DNA of 6,372 nucleotides from Chitinophagales bacterium (GTDB lineage Bacteria; Bacteroidota; Bacteroidia; Chitinophagales; UBA10324): the NCBI GenBank assembly GCA_026786335.1, contig JAJAYG010000414.1, positions 1 through 6,372 on the forward strand, in the 5' to 3' direction. A program made the position numbers and the translations under genes. Below, one piece after another: positions 1 to 5,775 of the stretch (positions are counted from its first letter, which is position 1; every line of letters starts with the position of its first letter). The notes under the pieces are model-generated. The model was not told where the DNA came from. It worked only from the letters and a program-made list of their open reading frames with translations, and did not search any database.

Positions 1-191
1 GGACTAAGTTAATTGTTAAACTAAGTCAAGCGCAGCCAGCTGAAATACATGAGAGAACAAAGAAGAAAACTGCAAGCTCTGAAAATTTGGATAAAGAACT
101 TTCAGCAGGTTATAAATCGGTAGCTAAAGAATCGAAAAAAATATCAAGACAATTTTTAACTGCTGATCTGGAAAACTGGAATGAATATTAA
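1..191 (+). CDS. MazE/PemI-like antitoxin, C-terminal part (5' end outside window)
   Basis: An open frame enters from the left edge (first full codon at 3) and stops with TAA at 189-191, giving about 62 residues of a C-terminus. It is rich in Lys, Glu and Ser, and ends in the pattern GYKSVAKESKK, then DLENWNEY. A GYxxMAxE segment followed by an acidic, aromatic tail is what I expect at the C-terminus of CopG/MazE-type antitoxins that sit before mazF. That tail normally binds and blocks the toxin, while the missing N-terminus would hold the DNA-binding ribbon-helix-helix. The stop overlaps the toxin start by 11 bases, the usual translational coupling of an antitoxin-toxin pair. The family assignment rests mainly on this position and on the tail. 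The promoter and start are not visible. Confidence 0.68.
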   Translation, partial: TKLIVKLSQAQPAEIHERTKKKTASSENLDKELSAGYKSVAKESKKISRQFLTADLENWNEY

Positions 192-516
192 ACGCGGCCA
201 TGTTTACCTCGCAGCGCTAAATCCAACTGTTGGAAGTGAAATAAAAAAAACAAGACCTGTATTGGTTGTTTCAAACAACTCAAACAATTCTTTCAACTCA
301 ACAGTATGTATTCTATCTATCACTTCAAATACTGCACGTTCATTCTTGTTCGAAGTTGTAGTAAATGAAGGAACCGCAAACCTTCCAAAAAAATCAAAAA
401 TAAAAGCTGATCAAATCCGAACCATAGATAAATCACGAATCATTCGCCACAAGGCGAAATGCCGAACGAAATTATCTCTAAAGTCGAACAGGCAATTCGT
501 ATTCATCTTGCATTGA
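181..516 (+). CDS. mazF: MazF/PemK-family mRNA endoribonuclease toxin, 3' end frameshifted
   Basis: This is a MazF-family toxin, a ribosome-independent endoribonuclease that cleaves single-stranded RNA at short motifs. The N-terminus shows the family signature: RGHVYLAALNP (5-15), GSE (18-20), KKTRPVLVVSN (22-32) and T48 in LSITSN. R25 and T48 match the positions of the catalytic Arg and Thr known from MazF. LPKKSKIKADQIRTIDKSRI (68-87) is the conserved C-terminal half. After residue 91 the frame goes wrong. The present frame ends at 514-516 with an unrelated basic tail. Reading from 453 in another frame gives GEMPNEIISKVEQAIRIHLALK and a TAA at 519-521, a normal MazF ending. One base, probably an A near 451, appears missing; restoring it gives 113 residues. 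It is either a recent inactivating mutation or a sequence error. The start overlaps the upstream antitoxin. Confidence 0.9.
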   Translation: MNIKRGHVYLAALNPTVGSEIKKTRPVLVVSNNSNNSFNSTVCILSITSNTARSFLFEVVVNEGTANLPKKSKIKADQIRTIDKSRIIRHKAKCRTKLSLKSNRQFVFILH

Positions 517-527
517 AATAATTTTTT

Positions 528-1628
528 ATGAAAAAGAAAATCCTAACTGTTATCGGCACACGACCGAACTATATTAAGATCACGCAATTCGAAAAAGAAT
601 TTGCGAAGTACCCCGATCACTTTGAATATCGCTTGCTGCATACCGGTCAGCACTTTGACAAAACGATGAAGGATATTTTTTTTCAGCAATTACAAATTCA
701 TAAAATTGATTATGGTCTTGAAGTAAATCATGGAACGCCCACCAAACAGATTGGTGAGATTATGATGAAGATTGATGAAGTGTTGCAAGAATGGAAACCC
801 GATTTAGTAATTGTTGTAGGCGACGTAAATTCAACTTTGGCTGCTGCCATTGCTGCGAATAAAGCAAACATCAAACTGGCACACATTGAAAGTGGTTTGC
901 GAAGTAATGACCGCACTATGCCCGAAGAATTCAATCGCATCATCACCGATGAGCTTGCAGATTTTCTTTTTGTAACAGAGAAAAGCGGGAGTGAAAATTT
1001 ATTGAGTGAAGGAAAAAAACACGAGCAAATTTTTTTTGTCGGCAACACCATGATTGATACGCTGATTGCTTTTGACTCTCAGTTTGATCAGTCACCGATC
1101 ATGCAAACATTGGGAGTAAATGAAAAAGATTATGTGCTGATGACGATGCATCGTCCTTCGAATGTGGATGATGCAGCGCAACTGAAAAAAGTAATTGAAA
1201 CCATGCAACTGATTGCAGCACAATTAAAAATAGTATTTCCCATCCATCCACGCACGAAAAAAAATATTGAACACTTTGGATTGAACGATTCATTTTCACA
1301 AATCAAAAATTTAATTCTAACCGAACCGCTTGACTATTTTTCATTTCAAAAATTAATTAAGCATGCCGCATTTGTAGTTACCGATAGCGGCGGCATACAG
1401 GAAGAAACTACTTACCGAAAAATTCCTTGCCTCACACTGAGAGAAAATACAGAGCGCCCCAGCACTGTTGAGATTGGAAGCAATGAGTTGTTGCCTTTTG
1501 ATCTTAACATCATTAAAGAAAAAGTTGATGCGATTGTGAATGGAAGTTTTAAGAAAGGAAATATTCCCCCACTTTGGGATGGTAAAGCCACACAAAGAAT
1601 TGTGGAGGTGTTGAAGGAAAAGTTGTGA
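528..1628 (+). CDS. wecB: UDP-N-acetylglucosamine 2-epimerase (non-hydrolysing, WecB type)
   Basis: A cytosolic enzyme that interconverts UDP-GlcNAc and UDP-ManNAc, supplying ManNAc-type sugars for surface polysaccharide. The 366 residues match the family's usual 360-390 and look full length. Visible motifs in order are GTRPNYIKI (10-18), HTGQHFD (38-44), GDVNST (98-103), HIESGLRS (119-126), MPEEFNR (131-137), MHRPSNVDD (207-215), HPRTKKNI (240-247), and TDSGGIQEE (285-293) with REN.ERP (305-311), the UDP-binding half of the GT-B-like fold. D99, E121, E134 and H208 line up with the catalytic acids and histidine described for E. coli WecB. The ATG follows the restored mazF stop by 6 bases with no Shine-Dalgarno, only a T-run. 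The gene could therefore share the toxin-antitoxin transcript. No wecC dehydrogenase or glycosyltransferase lies beside it, so the final polymer is unknown. Confidence 0.95.
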   Translation: MKKKILTVIGTRPNYIKITQFEKEFAKYPDHFEYRLLHTGQHFDKTMKDIFFQQLQIHKIDYGLEVNHGTPTKQIGEIMMKIDEVLQEWKPDLVIVVGDVNSTLAAAIAANKANIKLAHIESGLRSNDRTMPEEFNRIITDELADFLFVTEKSGSENLLSEGKKHEQIFFVGNTMIDTLIAFDSQFDQSPIMQTLGVNEKDYVLMTMHRPSNVDDAAQLKKVIETMQLIAAQLKIVFPIHPRTKKNIEHFGLNDSFSQIKNLILTEPLDYFSFQKLIKHAAFVVTDSGGIQEETTYRKIPCLTLRENTERPSTVEIGSNELLPFDLNIIKEKVDAIVNGSFKKGNIPPLWDGKATQRIVEVLKEKL

Positions 1629-1643
1629 GCAAGAAATCGTTTT

Positions 1644-1683
1644 GATTTTAATAGCCCCGACATTTATGTCGGGGTAAAAAATC
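1644..1683. terminator. Strong hairpin after wecB, likely transcription terminator
   Basis: A perfect 8-bp stem, CCCCGACA (1655-1662) with TGTCGGGG (1667-1674), closes a TTTA loop 26 bases after the wecB stop codon. An outer GATTTT (1644-1649) can pair with AAAATC (1678-1683), extending the structure. The base after the stem is T followed by an A-run, not a U-tract, so on the + strand it is not a textbook intrinsic terminator. Placement and stability still favour a role in ending the wecB transcript. It might also be part of the repeat element next to it. Confidence 0.55.
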
Positions 1684-1685
1684 GC

Positions 1686-1792
1686 AGTGGATAGTTGGCT
1701 TTAGCCAAAATTTTTAATTCAATTATTTTAATTAGCAAATGAGAGGAAAATAACTTTGGCTAAAACTCAAATTGTTCTTTTCCCAATCCACT
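1686..1792. repeat. Nested inverted-repeat element (MITE/REP-like candidate) between wecB and brnT
   Basis: The interval is bounded by a 7-bp inverted repeat, AGTGGAT (1686-1692) and ATCCACT (1786-1792). Inside is a perfect 10-bp inverted repeat, TTTAGCCAAA (1700-1709) with TTTGGCTAAA (1755-1764), separated by 45 AT-rich bases. The left inner arm can also fold alone: TTGGC-TTTA-GCCAA at 1695-1708. The DNA contains no convincing reading frame. Two nested, symmetric arms around an AT-rich core look like a small non-autonomous mobile or REP-type element. Only one copy is in the window, so a plain regulatory RNA structure is not excluded. I see no target-site duplication that I would trust. Confidence 0.45.
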
Positions 1793-1803
1793 TTCTAAAT
1801 TTT
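1772..1803 (+). promoter_or_regulatory. Possible Bacteroidota-type promoter for brnT
   Basis: TTG at 1772-1774 is followed after 21 bases by TAAATTTT (1796-1803), seven of eight bases matching the TAnnTTTG -7 consensus at the spacing used by the Bacteroidota primary sigma factor. Transcription would begin almost at the brnT ATG (1808), implying a leaderless or near-leaderless message. The surrounding DNA is very AT-rich, so chance matches are easy. The -33 part overlaps the right side of the inverted-repeat element. Confidence 0.25.
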
Positions 1804-1807
1804 TTAT

Positions 1808-2098
1808 ATGCGCATAAGAAGGTTTGATTGGGATTCGGGAAATCTTTTCAAAAGCGAAATGAAACATGGAATAAATAAACAGGAAGCGGAAAGTATTTTC
1901 TATGACCCGTCCTTTTCATTTTACTTCAACTTTAAACACAGTACAGAAAATGAAGAACGATTTAATGGCTATGGGATTAGCGATCATAACAGAGATTCAT
2001 TCTGTACTTTTACAGTAAGAAATAAAAGAATCAGAATCATAAGCACAAGAATTGCAAACAGAAAAGAACGTAATCTATATGAAGCAACTAAAATCTAA
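1808..2098 (+). CDS. brnT: BrnT-family ribonuclease toxin (DUF497)
   Basis: A 96-residue protein with the layout of BrnT, the RelE-fold ribonuclease toxin of type II BrnTA systems. The family marks appear in order: FDWD near the start (6-9), KHGI (19-22), an A/EE-like helix ending in FYDP (31-34), H44 and NEERF (48-52), YGIS (55-58), the strand RIRIISTR (74-81), and RKERNLYE (85-92), which corresponds to the usual ARKATKRERRxYE-type end. Length and both termini fit an intact gene, and the ATG at 1808 places FDWD where relatives have FEWD. The toxin-first order, with a small gene overlapping its 3' end, is also characteristic. The overlap with the next gene is 20 bases, so the two are translationally coupled. 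Confidence 0.88.
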   Translation: MRIRRFDWDSGNLFKSEMKHGINKQEAESIFYDPSFSFYFNFKHSTENEERFNGYGISDHNRDSFCTFTVRNKRIRIISTRIANRKERNLYEATKI

Positions 2099-2234
2099 AA
2101 AAACATTTGTGAAGTCAATCAAAGATTATGATTCAACCAAAGAGATTGATACAACAAAGCCACTCAATCTTGATCAGGTTATTCAACTTTCATCTAACAG
2201 GAAAGTAAAGATTGAAAAGGCGGTTATCAGATAA
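2079..2234 (+). CDS. Small putative antitoxin partner of BrnT
   Basis: This 51-residue protein starts inside the 3' end of brnT and stops 4 bases before the convergent methyltransferase stop. It is called an antitoxin because of that position, its size and its charge: a basic N-terminus (MKQLKSKKTFVKSIKDY), a middle EIDTTKPLNLDQ that resembles the linker EIDxSDIPxL seen in small toxin partners, and a basic end. I do not see the ribbon-helix-helix DNA-binding segment of canonical BrnA, which normally follows such a linker, so it may be a short variant or truncated. The ATG at 2079 is preferred to the in-frame ATG at 2052, which would overlap brnT by 47 bases and copy DNA coding for the conserved toxin C-terminus. 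Function is inferred from context only. Confidence 0.6.
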   Translation: MKQLKSKKTFVKSIKDYDSTKEIDTTKPLNLDQVIQLSSNRKVKIEKAVIR

Positions 2235-2246
2235 TTATTTATCTGA
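2227..2246. terminator. Palindrome containing both convergent stop codons; weak bidirectional terminator candidate
   Basis: TCAGATAA (2227-2234) and TTATCTGA (2239-2246) form a perfect 8-bp inverted repeat around TTAT. The last three bases of the left arm are the brnA-like gene's TAA. The first three of the right arm are the methyltransferase TAA read on the other strand, so both proteins end Arg-stop. The stem has only two G:C pairs and no strong U-tract, so termination would be weak unless helped by converging polymerases. Confidence 0.4.
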
Positions 2247-2844
2247 CAATCTTAAAAGCCACCTGGTAATAATTATTTACAGCACCTAGCAACTCATATT
2301 TGATATAGCATGATTCGGTGAAAACTTTCCATGCAAAAAATTCGTGATTGGGAACGTTGAATTCATCAAACAAAATAATGTCGCCTTCTTTCAGCAACCT
2401 TGCAAGATTTGTCAATACAAAAAGTGATGAACTGAACAAATCAGCATCCATGTGAATCACCATTTTTCTTTTCCCCAATGAATGAGTTTCCAAGAATTTA
2501 TAGAGCGTATCCTGAAAAAGTCCTTTGAAGAACTGATGGCGGTTTCCTTCTAATAAAGGAAGATCAGCATGCATATCACCTTGCGCATAAGTTCCCCAAC
2601 TTTCAGGCAATCCTTCGAAAGTATCGAAGCCATAAAATTTTGAAGCCGCGTTTTTATTTGTATCCATCCACCACTTGAACGATGCCGCTTTGTAAACACC
2701 AAACTCGAGGTAATCAATTTCTGCATCGATTAATTTTTCTTTTGTTGAGATGTATTCATAAAGTTTGATGCGATCAGAATGTTTTCTTATAGGTCTGTAG
2801 AAGTCATTAAGTATGTTTTTCTTGTTCTCTTTGGGGAAATCCAT
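2239..2844 (-). CDS. TylF/macrocin-O-methyltransferase-like SAM-dependent methyltransferase, main part
   Basis: A class I SAM-dependent methyltransferase of the TylF type, a family that O-methylates sugars in antibiotic or surface-glycan pathways. In this frame of 201 residues, YLEFGVYKAASFKWW (45-59) is the SAM-binding motif I. FYGFDTFEGLPESW (69-82) is the diagnostic TylF stretch with the acid at the end of strand 2. HMDADLFSSSLFVLTNLA (131-148) and GDIILFDEFNVPNHEFFAWK (154-173) carry the metal- or substrate-binding acidic residues seen in this family. The ATG at 2844 is probably not the true start. The frame just upstream (2787-2972) encodes a matching N-terminus, and one missing base near 2829-2836 separates them. 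Joined, they give 244 residues, a more normal length. The acceptor cannot be told from sequence. The protein probably acts with the YfhO-type gene upstream. Confidence 0.85.
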   Translation of the reverse strand: MDFPKENKKNILNDFYRPIRKHSDRIKLYEYISTKEKLIDAEIDYLEFGVYKAASFKWWMDTNKNAASKFYGFDTFEGLPESWGTYAQGDMHADLPLLEGNRHQFFKGLFQDTLYKFLETHSLGKRKMVIHMDADLFSSSLFVLTNLARLLKEGDIILFDEFNVPNHEFFAWKVFTESCYIKYELLGAVNNYYQVAFKIVR

Positions 2845-2972
2845 TTGGTCAATTGAAGAAGGTTCGACAAGAATAGAAATGGAGTAGCAAGAAATCCAAG
2901 ATAAATTCCTGGACGAAGAAAAAGAATAAAGCCCTTTACTAGGGAGTTGCGTTCTCGAAATAATCTCTTCAT
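2787..2972 (-). pseudogene. N-terminal fragment of the same methyltransferase, out of frame with the rest
   Basis: The frame opens with ATG at 2972, 30 bases after the stop of the large membrane protein, and runs 61 codons. Residues 1-48 (MKRLFRERNS, then a hydrophobic helix-like stretch about residues 14-41, ending LTKWISPK) read like the N-terminal extension of TylF-like methyltransferases in Bacteroidota. The remaining 13 codons have no sense. Switching by -1 at CCCCAAAG (minus strand, 2829-2836) continues as ENKKNILNDFYRP of the downstream frame, which is what an intact protein should read. An in-frame stop (that of the upstream gene) lies behind this ATG, so no earlier start exists. The break could be a true mutation, a base-call error in a homopolymer, or much less likely a programmed -1 shift. 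Confidence 0.65.
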
Positions 2973-3002
2973 TAAAATGAGTTTGGCGCAGTCAAATAAA
3001 AT

Positions 3003-5510
3003 CTAAGCTACAGTTTCTTCCTTCTTCCTTCTGTTATAAGCCAACACAATTGCACCCGCAGCAATCAGCAATAACAAACCTGAACTCGCCATCGCAACTT
3101 TTTCGCCTGTGAAAAAAGATACAGGTTCAAACTTAAATTCAACCGTGTGCTCACCTGCAGGTAATTTCATCCCTCGTAAAATATAATCGCAGCGGAAGTG
3201 ATCGGTTTTCTTTCCGTCTACATAAGCATTCCAACCGGGCTGATAATAAATTTCGGAAAACACCGCAATATTTTCTTTTGATGAACGGGAGTTATAAACC
3301 AAATGATTGGGTTCATAATTTTCTAATTGAATGGAAGCCGTTGAATCGGTAGTTGCCGTTAGCCCTGTTATTTGATTTGCAAATCGCTTGTCGACAATAG
3401 CAGTAACATCAGGGTTAAAACTATTGAGTGCTTTCATTTCTTCATCGGCATTGTTAACGATTTTTACTTCACTCACGAACCAGGCATTGTTACACGCATC
3501 CACATTGGGTAGCACCTGATCTTGCTGACCTGCTTTGAAAATGATGTATTTAGTATTGAGCATGTCAACCACAGATTTATTAAAAGGATATTGTGATTTT
3601 CTGGTTGAATCCTGCATGAGCTGATGTTCAATAATTTCCTGATAGCGGCGAAGTTTAGCAGCATGATAACCTCCTACTGATTTATGGTTGAAAGAAGTTT
3701 GTGCATCATTAAAAGTATTAGCTGAAAGATTCAACACACGGTAATCTTTAGAAGTTTCCTTCAATATCAATTCATCGGCAGGTGATTTTTCAAAATATTT
3801 ACTGAACTCGTTCTTAGAAACAAAATCATCCTCATTCAAATATCTTTTGCCTACAAAAAACATATCGGCAAAAACGAGCAATGAAATTACGCCAATGAAA
3901 ATATTTTTCTTCACTCTTTCATTTACGAAAGCCCAAATGATTCCTGCACTCAGTAAAATAAAAATGAGGGAACGGAAAGAATCCATTTGGAGCATTGATT
4001 TGCGATCACTAATCATTGCCTCCACCACTTCCCTTTGCATGCGTGCATCACTGGGGCCGGTAAAGTTGAAGAAGGAACCGCCTGCAACTGCAAACAACAA
4101 ACACAAACCGCCGGTGATGTAAACGCTGTACTTGAGTTTTGCAATCAACTCCTTCATTTCAAATTCACCTTTCAAAATTTTCGAAAGCGTTATCAGCGCC
4201 ATAAAAGGAAAAGTAAATTGCACAATTACCAATGCCATTGACACCGTTCTGAATTTATTGTATCCAGGAAAATAGTGAAACATTAAATCATTAAAGGCAT
4301 GAAAGTTTCTTCCCCAAGCGAGAAAAATCGCAAGCATTGATGCAGATAAAAGCCACCACTTCCAGCGATCTTTAAGCAGAAACATGCCGAGTACAAAAAG
4401 GAAACAAACAATAGCTCCAACGTAAACCGGCCCCGATGTAAATTGCTGATCTCCCCAGTAAGTTGGCGCCGAACTTAAATATTGTTTGCGCTGCGATAGC
4501 GGAAGATTTGCCTGCTGCAGCAACTTCGCAAAGTTTGAATTCTCTCCGATAATCGAACCTGATGAACCACCATAAAAATTTGGAATCATGAGCGTGAAAG
4601 TTTCCATTTTGCCATAGCTCCATGCAAATGCATAATCCATATCGAGCCCGCCTGTTGATTGTGTGTTGGATGTAAGTTCTGATGGACCACGAATAGTTGA
4701 CGGCACATAATCATAGGTTGACCACAGCAATGAAAGATTTGAACTTACAGCAAACAATCCCGCTGCAATTACGATTGCACCCATCATTACAATCTTAATG
4801 AGTTCCTTTTCTCTGATCGCATAAATGATTTCTACAATTGCAAAAACCATCATCATCAGCAATAAATAAAATGTTATCTGCAAATGATTTGCATAAACGA
4901 GCAGCGATAAACCTATAGCAGATAAAATTCCACCCCACAAATATTTCTTCTTACTCATCAGCAACACTCCTGCGACCACCAAAGGAATTAATGCAATGGA
5001 ATGCATTTTAGAATTATGACCCACTTCGAGTATAATTAAATCGTAACTGCTGAGCGCATAAGCAATTGCGCCGCCGATACACAACCAGGGATTCACTCCA
5101 ATTACCAGCAGCAAAATATAAAAACATACAAATGCCAGAAACAATAATTGTGACGGATGCGGAAATCCAAGCGAGCCGATTTTATCGAGATACCTGATCA
5201 AATTCCCTTTGTAATCAACAGTGATTTGAAAAGCAGGCATACCGCCGAACATAGAATTGGTCCACAATGCTTCCTTACCTGTTTGATTACGGTAATCAAG
5301 AATTTCTTTTGCTGCACCTCTAACCTGTACAATATCACTTTGGTTAACTGATTTGTTATCTACCAGCATGGGTGAAAAAAACAGGAACGTAATTGTTGCA
5401 AATACCGCCGCTGCCACAAAATGCGGCATCAGAATCTGTATCACTGATTTTTCATTCACCATAGTTCCGGTTAAATTCCTTTGCGGTTGCTTCTTATCCT
5501 TCTCTTTCAT
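3003..5510 (-). CDS. YfhO-family polytopic membrane protein (GT-C-like, putative lipid-linked glycosyltransferase)
   Basis: An 835-residue integral membrane protein of the YfhO family, common in Bacteroidota at about this length. After a short Lys-rich cytoplasmic start comes a first membrane helix (about 28-49). A loop follows with SDIVQVRGA (58-66) and NSMFGGMPAFQ (85-95), typical of the family and carrying the acidic residue expected in a GT-C active-site loop. Further helices lie near 120-138, 143-160, 170-186, 190-207, 211-231, 238-255, 362-379, 384-400, 421-443, 461-478, 514-529 and 536-553. GHNSKMHSIALIPL (164-177) is another family mark. The 560-805 region is a soluble extracytoplasmic domain with SVGGYHAAKLRRYQEI and YYQPGWNAYVDGK. 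A last helix (about 806-825) ends in RRKKEE. B. subtilis YfhO is linked to glycosylation of lipoteichoic acid; here the substrate is unknown. It probably forms an operon with the methyltransferase. Confidence 0.92.
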   Translation of the reverse strand: MKEKDKKQPQRNLTGTMVNEKSVIQILMPHFVAAAVFATITFLFFSPMLVDNKSVNQSDIVQVRGAAKEILDYRNQTGKEALWTNSMFGGMPAFQITVDYKGNLIRYLDKIGSLGFPHPSQLLFLAFVCFYILLLVIGVNPWLCIGGAIAYALSSYDLIILEVGHNSKMHSIALIPLVVAGVLLMSKKKYLWGGILSAIGLSLLVYANHLQITFYLLLMMMVFAIVEIIYAIREKELIKIVMMGAIVIAAGLFAVSSNLSLLWSTYDYVPSTIRGPSELTSNTQSTGGLDMDYAFAWSYGKMETFTLMIPNFYGGSSGSIIGENSNFAKLLQQANLPLSQRKQYLSSAPTYWGDQQFTSGPVYVGAIVCFLFVLGMFLLKDRWKWWLLSASMLAIFLAWGRNFHAFNDLMFHYFPGYNKFRTVSMALVIVQFTFPFMALITLSKILKGEFEMKELIAKLKYSVYITGGLCLLFAVAGGSFFNFTGPSDARMQREVVEAMISDRKSMLQMDSFRSLIFILLSAGIIWAFVNERVKKNIFIGVISLLVFADMFFVGKRYLNEDDFVSKNEFSKYFEKSPADELILKETSKDYRVLNLSANTFNDAQTSFNHKSVGGYHAAKLRRYQEIIEHQLMQDSTRKSQYPFNKSVVDMLNTKYIIFKAGQQDQVLPNVDACNNAWFVSEVKIVNNADEEMKALNSFNPDVTAIVDKRFANQITGLTATTDSTASIQLENYEPNHLVYNSRSSKENIAVFSEIYYQPGWNAYVDGKKTDHFRCDYILRGMKLPAGEHTVEFKFEPVSFFTGEKVAMASSGLLLLIAAGAIVLAYNRRKKEETVA

Positions 5511-5531
5511 TTTGATTTTAATTATTGCGGA

Positions 5532-5539
5532 TAAAAGTA
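5532..5539 (-). promoter_or_regulatory. Possible -7 box for the YfhO-family gene
   Basis: Read on the minus strand this is TACTTTTA, one base off the TAnnTTTG -7 consensus, ending 21 bases before the ATG at 5510. That leaves a short leader similar to the one predicted for the divergent gene. I do not see a convincing -33 TTG at the right distance, so the call is weak. Confidence 0.25.
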
Positions 5540-5569
5540 TAGAAGTGAAATGAAATTAATGCATCTTAC

Positions 5570-5600
5570 AAAACTAAGCACCTCATCAAAAACTAAACAC
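5570..5600. repeat. 12-bp imperfect direct repeat
   Basis: AAAACTAAGCAC (5570-5581) recurs as AAAACTAAACAC (5589-5600) with one mismatch and a period of 19 bases, in the divergent intergenic region. Two same-face sites could bind a regulator, but A-rich DNA yields such pairs by chance. Confidence 0.3.
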
Positions 5601-5648
5601 AGCGCACATTGCGTTAAAAGAGTTTTACAGCGTAAATCATTTTATTAC

Positions 5649-5700
5649 CTCTGTGTATCTCTGTGCTTTTCTCTGCGAACTCTGCGGACTCTCTGTTTAA
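5649..5700. repeat. Degenerate CTCTG tandem repeat (intergenic)
   Basis: CTCTG recurs at 5649, 5659, 5671, 5680 and 5691, with spacings of 10, 12, 9 and 11 bases. The units read CTCTGTGTAT, CTCTGTGCTTTT, CTCTGCGAA, CTCTGCGGA and CTCTGTTTAA. One strand is almost free of A in the core and the other almost free of T. From memory, similar CTCTGTG/CTCTGCG intergenic strings recur in many unrelated bacterial genomes, but I cannot verify that here. There is no coding potential that fits, and no CRISPR-like constancy of repeat or spacer. The remaining intergenic DNA between 5511 and 5775 shows nothing else beyond the promoter boxes and the small direct repeat. Confidence 0.6.
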
Positions 5701-5750
5701 AACTTATTTCTTGATTGCGATTTTCATCAACTTCATTTCAGTTTCCAAAT

Positions 5751-5758
5751 TACATTTG
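5751..5758 (+). promoter_or_regulatory. Bacteroidota -7 promoter box for the threonine dehydrogenase gene
   Basis: TACATTTG is an exact match to the TAnnTTTG consensus of the Bacteroidota primary sigma factor and ends 17 bases before the ATG at 5776, giving a short leader of roughly 12 bases. The expected -33 TTG about 20 bases upstream is not evident, so strength is uncertain. Confidence 0.5.
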
Positions 5759-5775
5759 CTCACCTAAATTATTTT

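Noticed and set aside
728..1595. Antisense open frames opposite wecB
   Set aside because: They lie wholly opposite a strongly conserved enzyme gene, show Ser/Phe/Leu-rich or low-meaning protein and no recognisable domain. They are shadows.
2052..2078. Earlier in-frame ATG for the small BrnT partner
   Set aside because: It would add nine residues encoded by DNA that already encodes the conserved toxin C-terminus. The ATG at 2079 gives a more usual overlap.
3473..4623. Open frames in other phases within the YfhO-type gene, both strands
   Set aside because: All are short, overlap conserved membrane-protein coding sequence and lack any family motif.
5157..5553. Two + strand frames opposite the 5' end of the YfhO-type gene
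   Set aside because: They oppose the conserved first helix and loop of the real gene, and their sequence has no domain character.
5611..5632. Small hairpin TAAAA-GAG-TTTTA
   Set aside because: Five A:T pairs only and no gene end nearby to terminate; expected by chance in AT-rich DNA.
5649..5700. CRISPR array
   Set aside because: Units are only 9-12 bases, imperfect and without uniform spacers.
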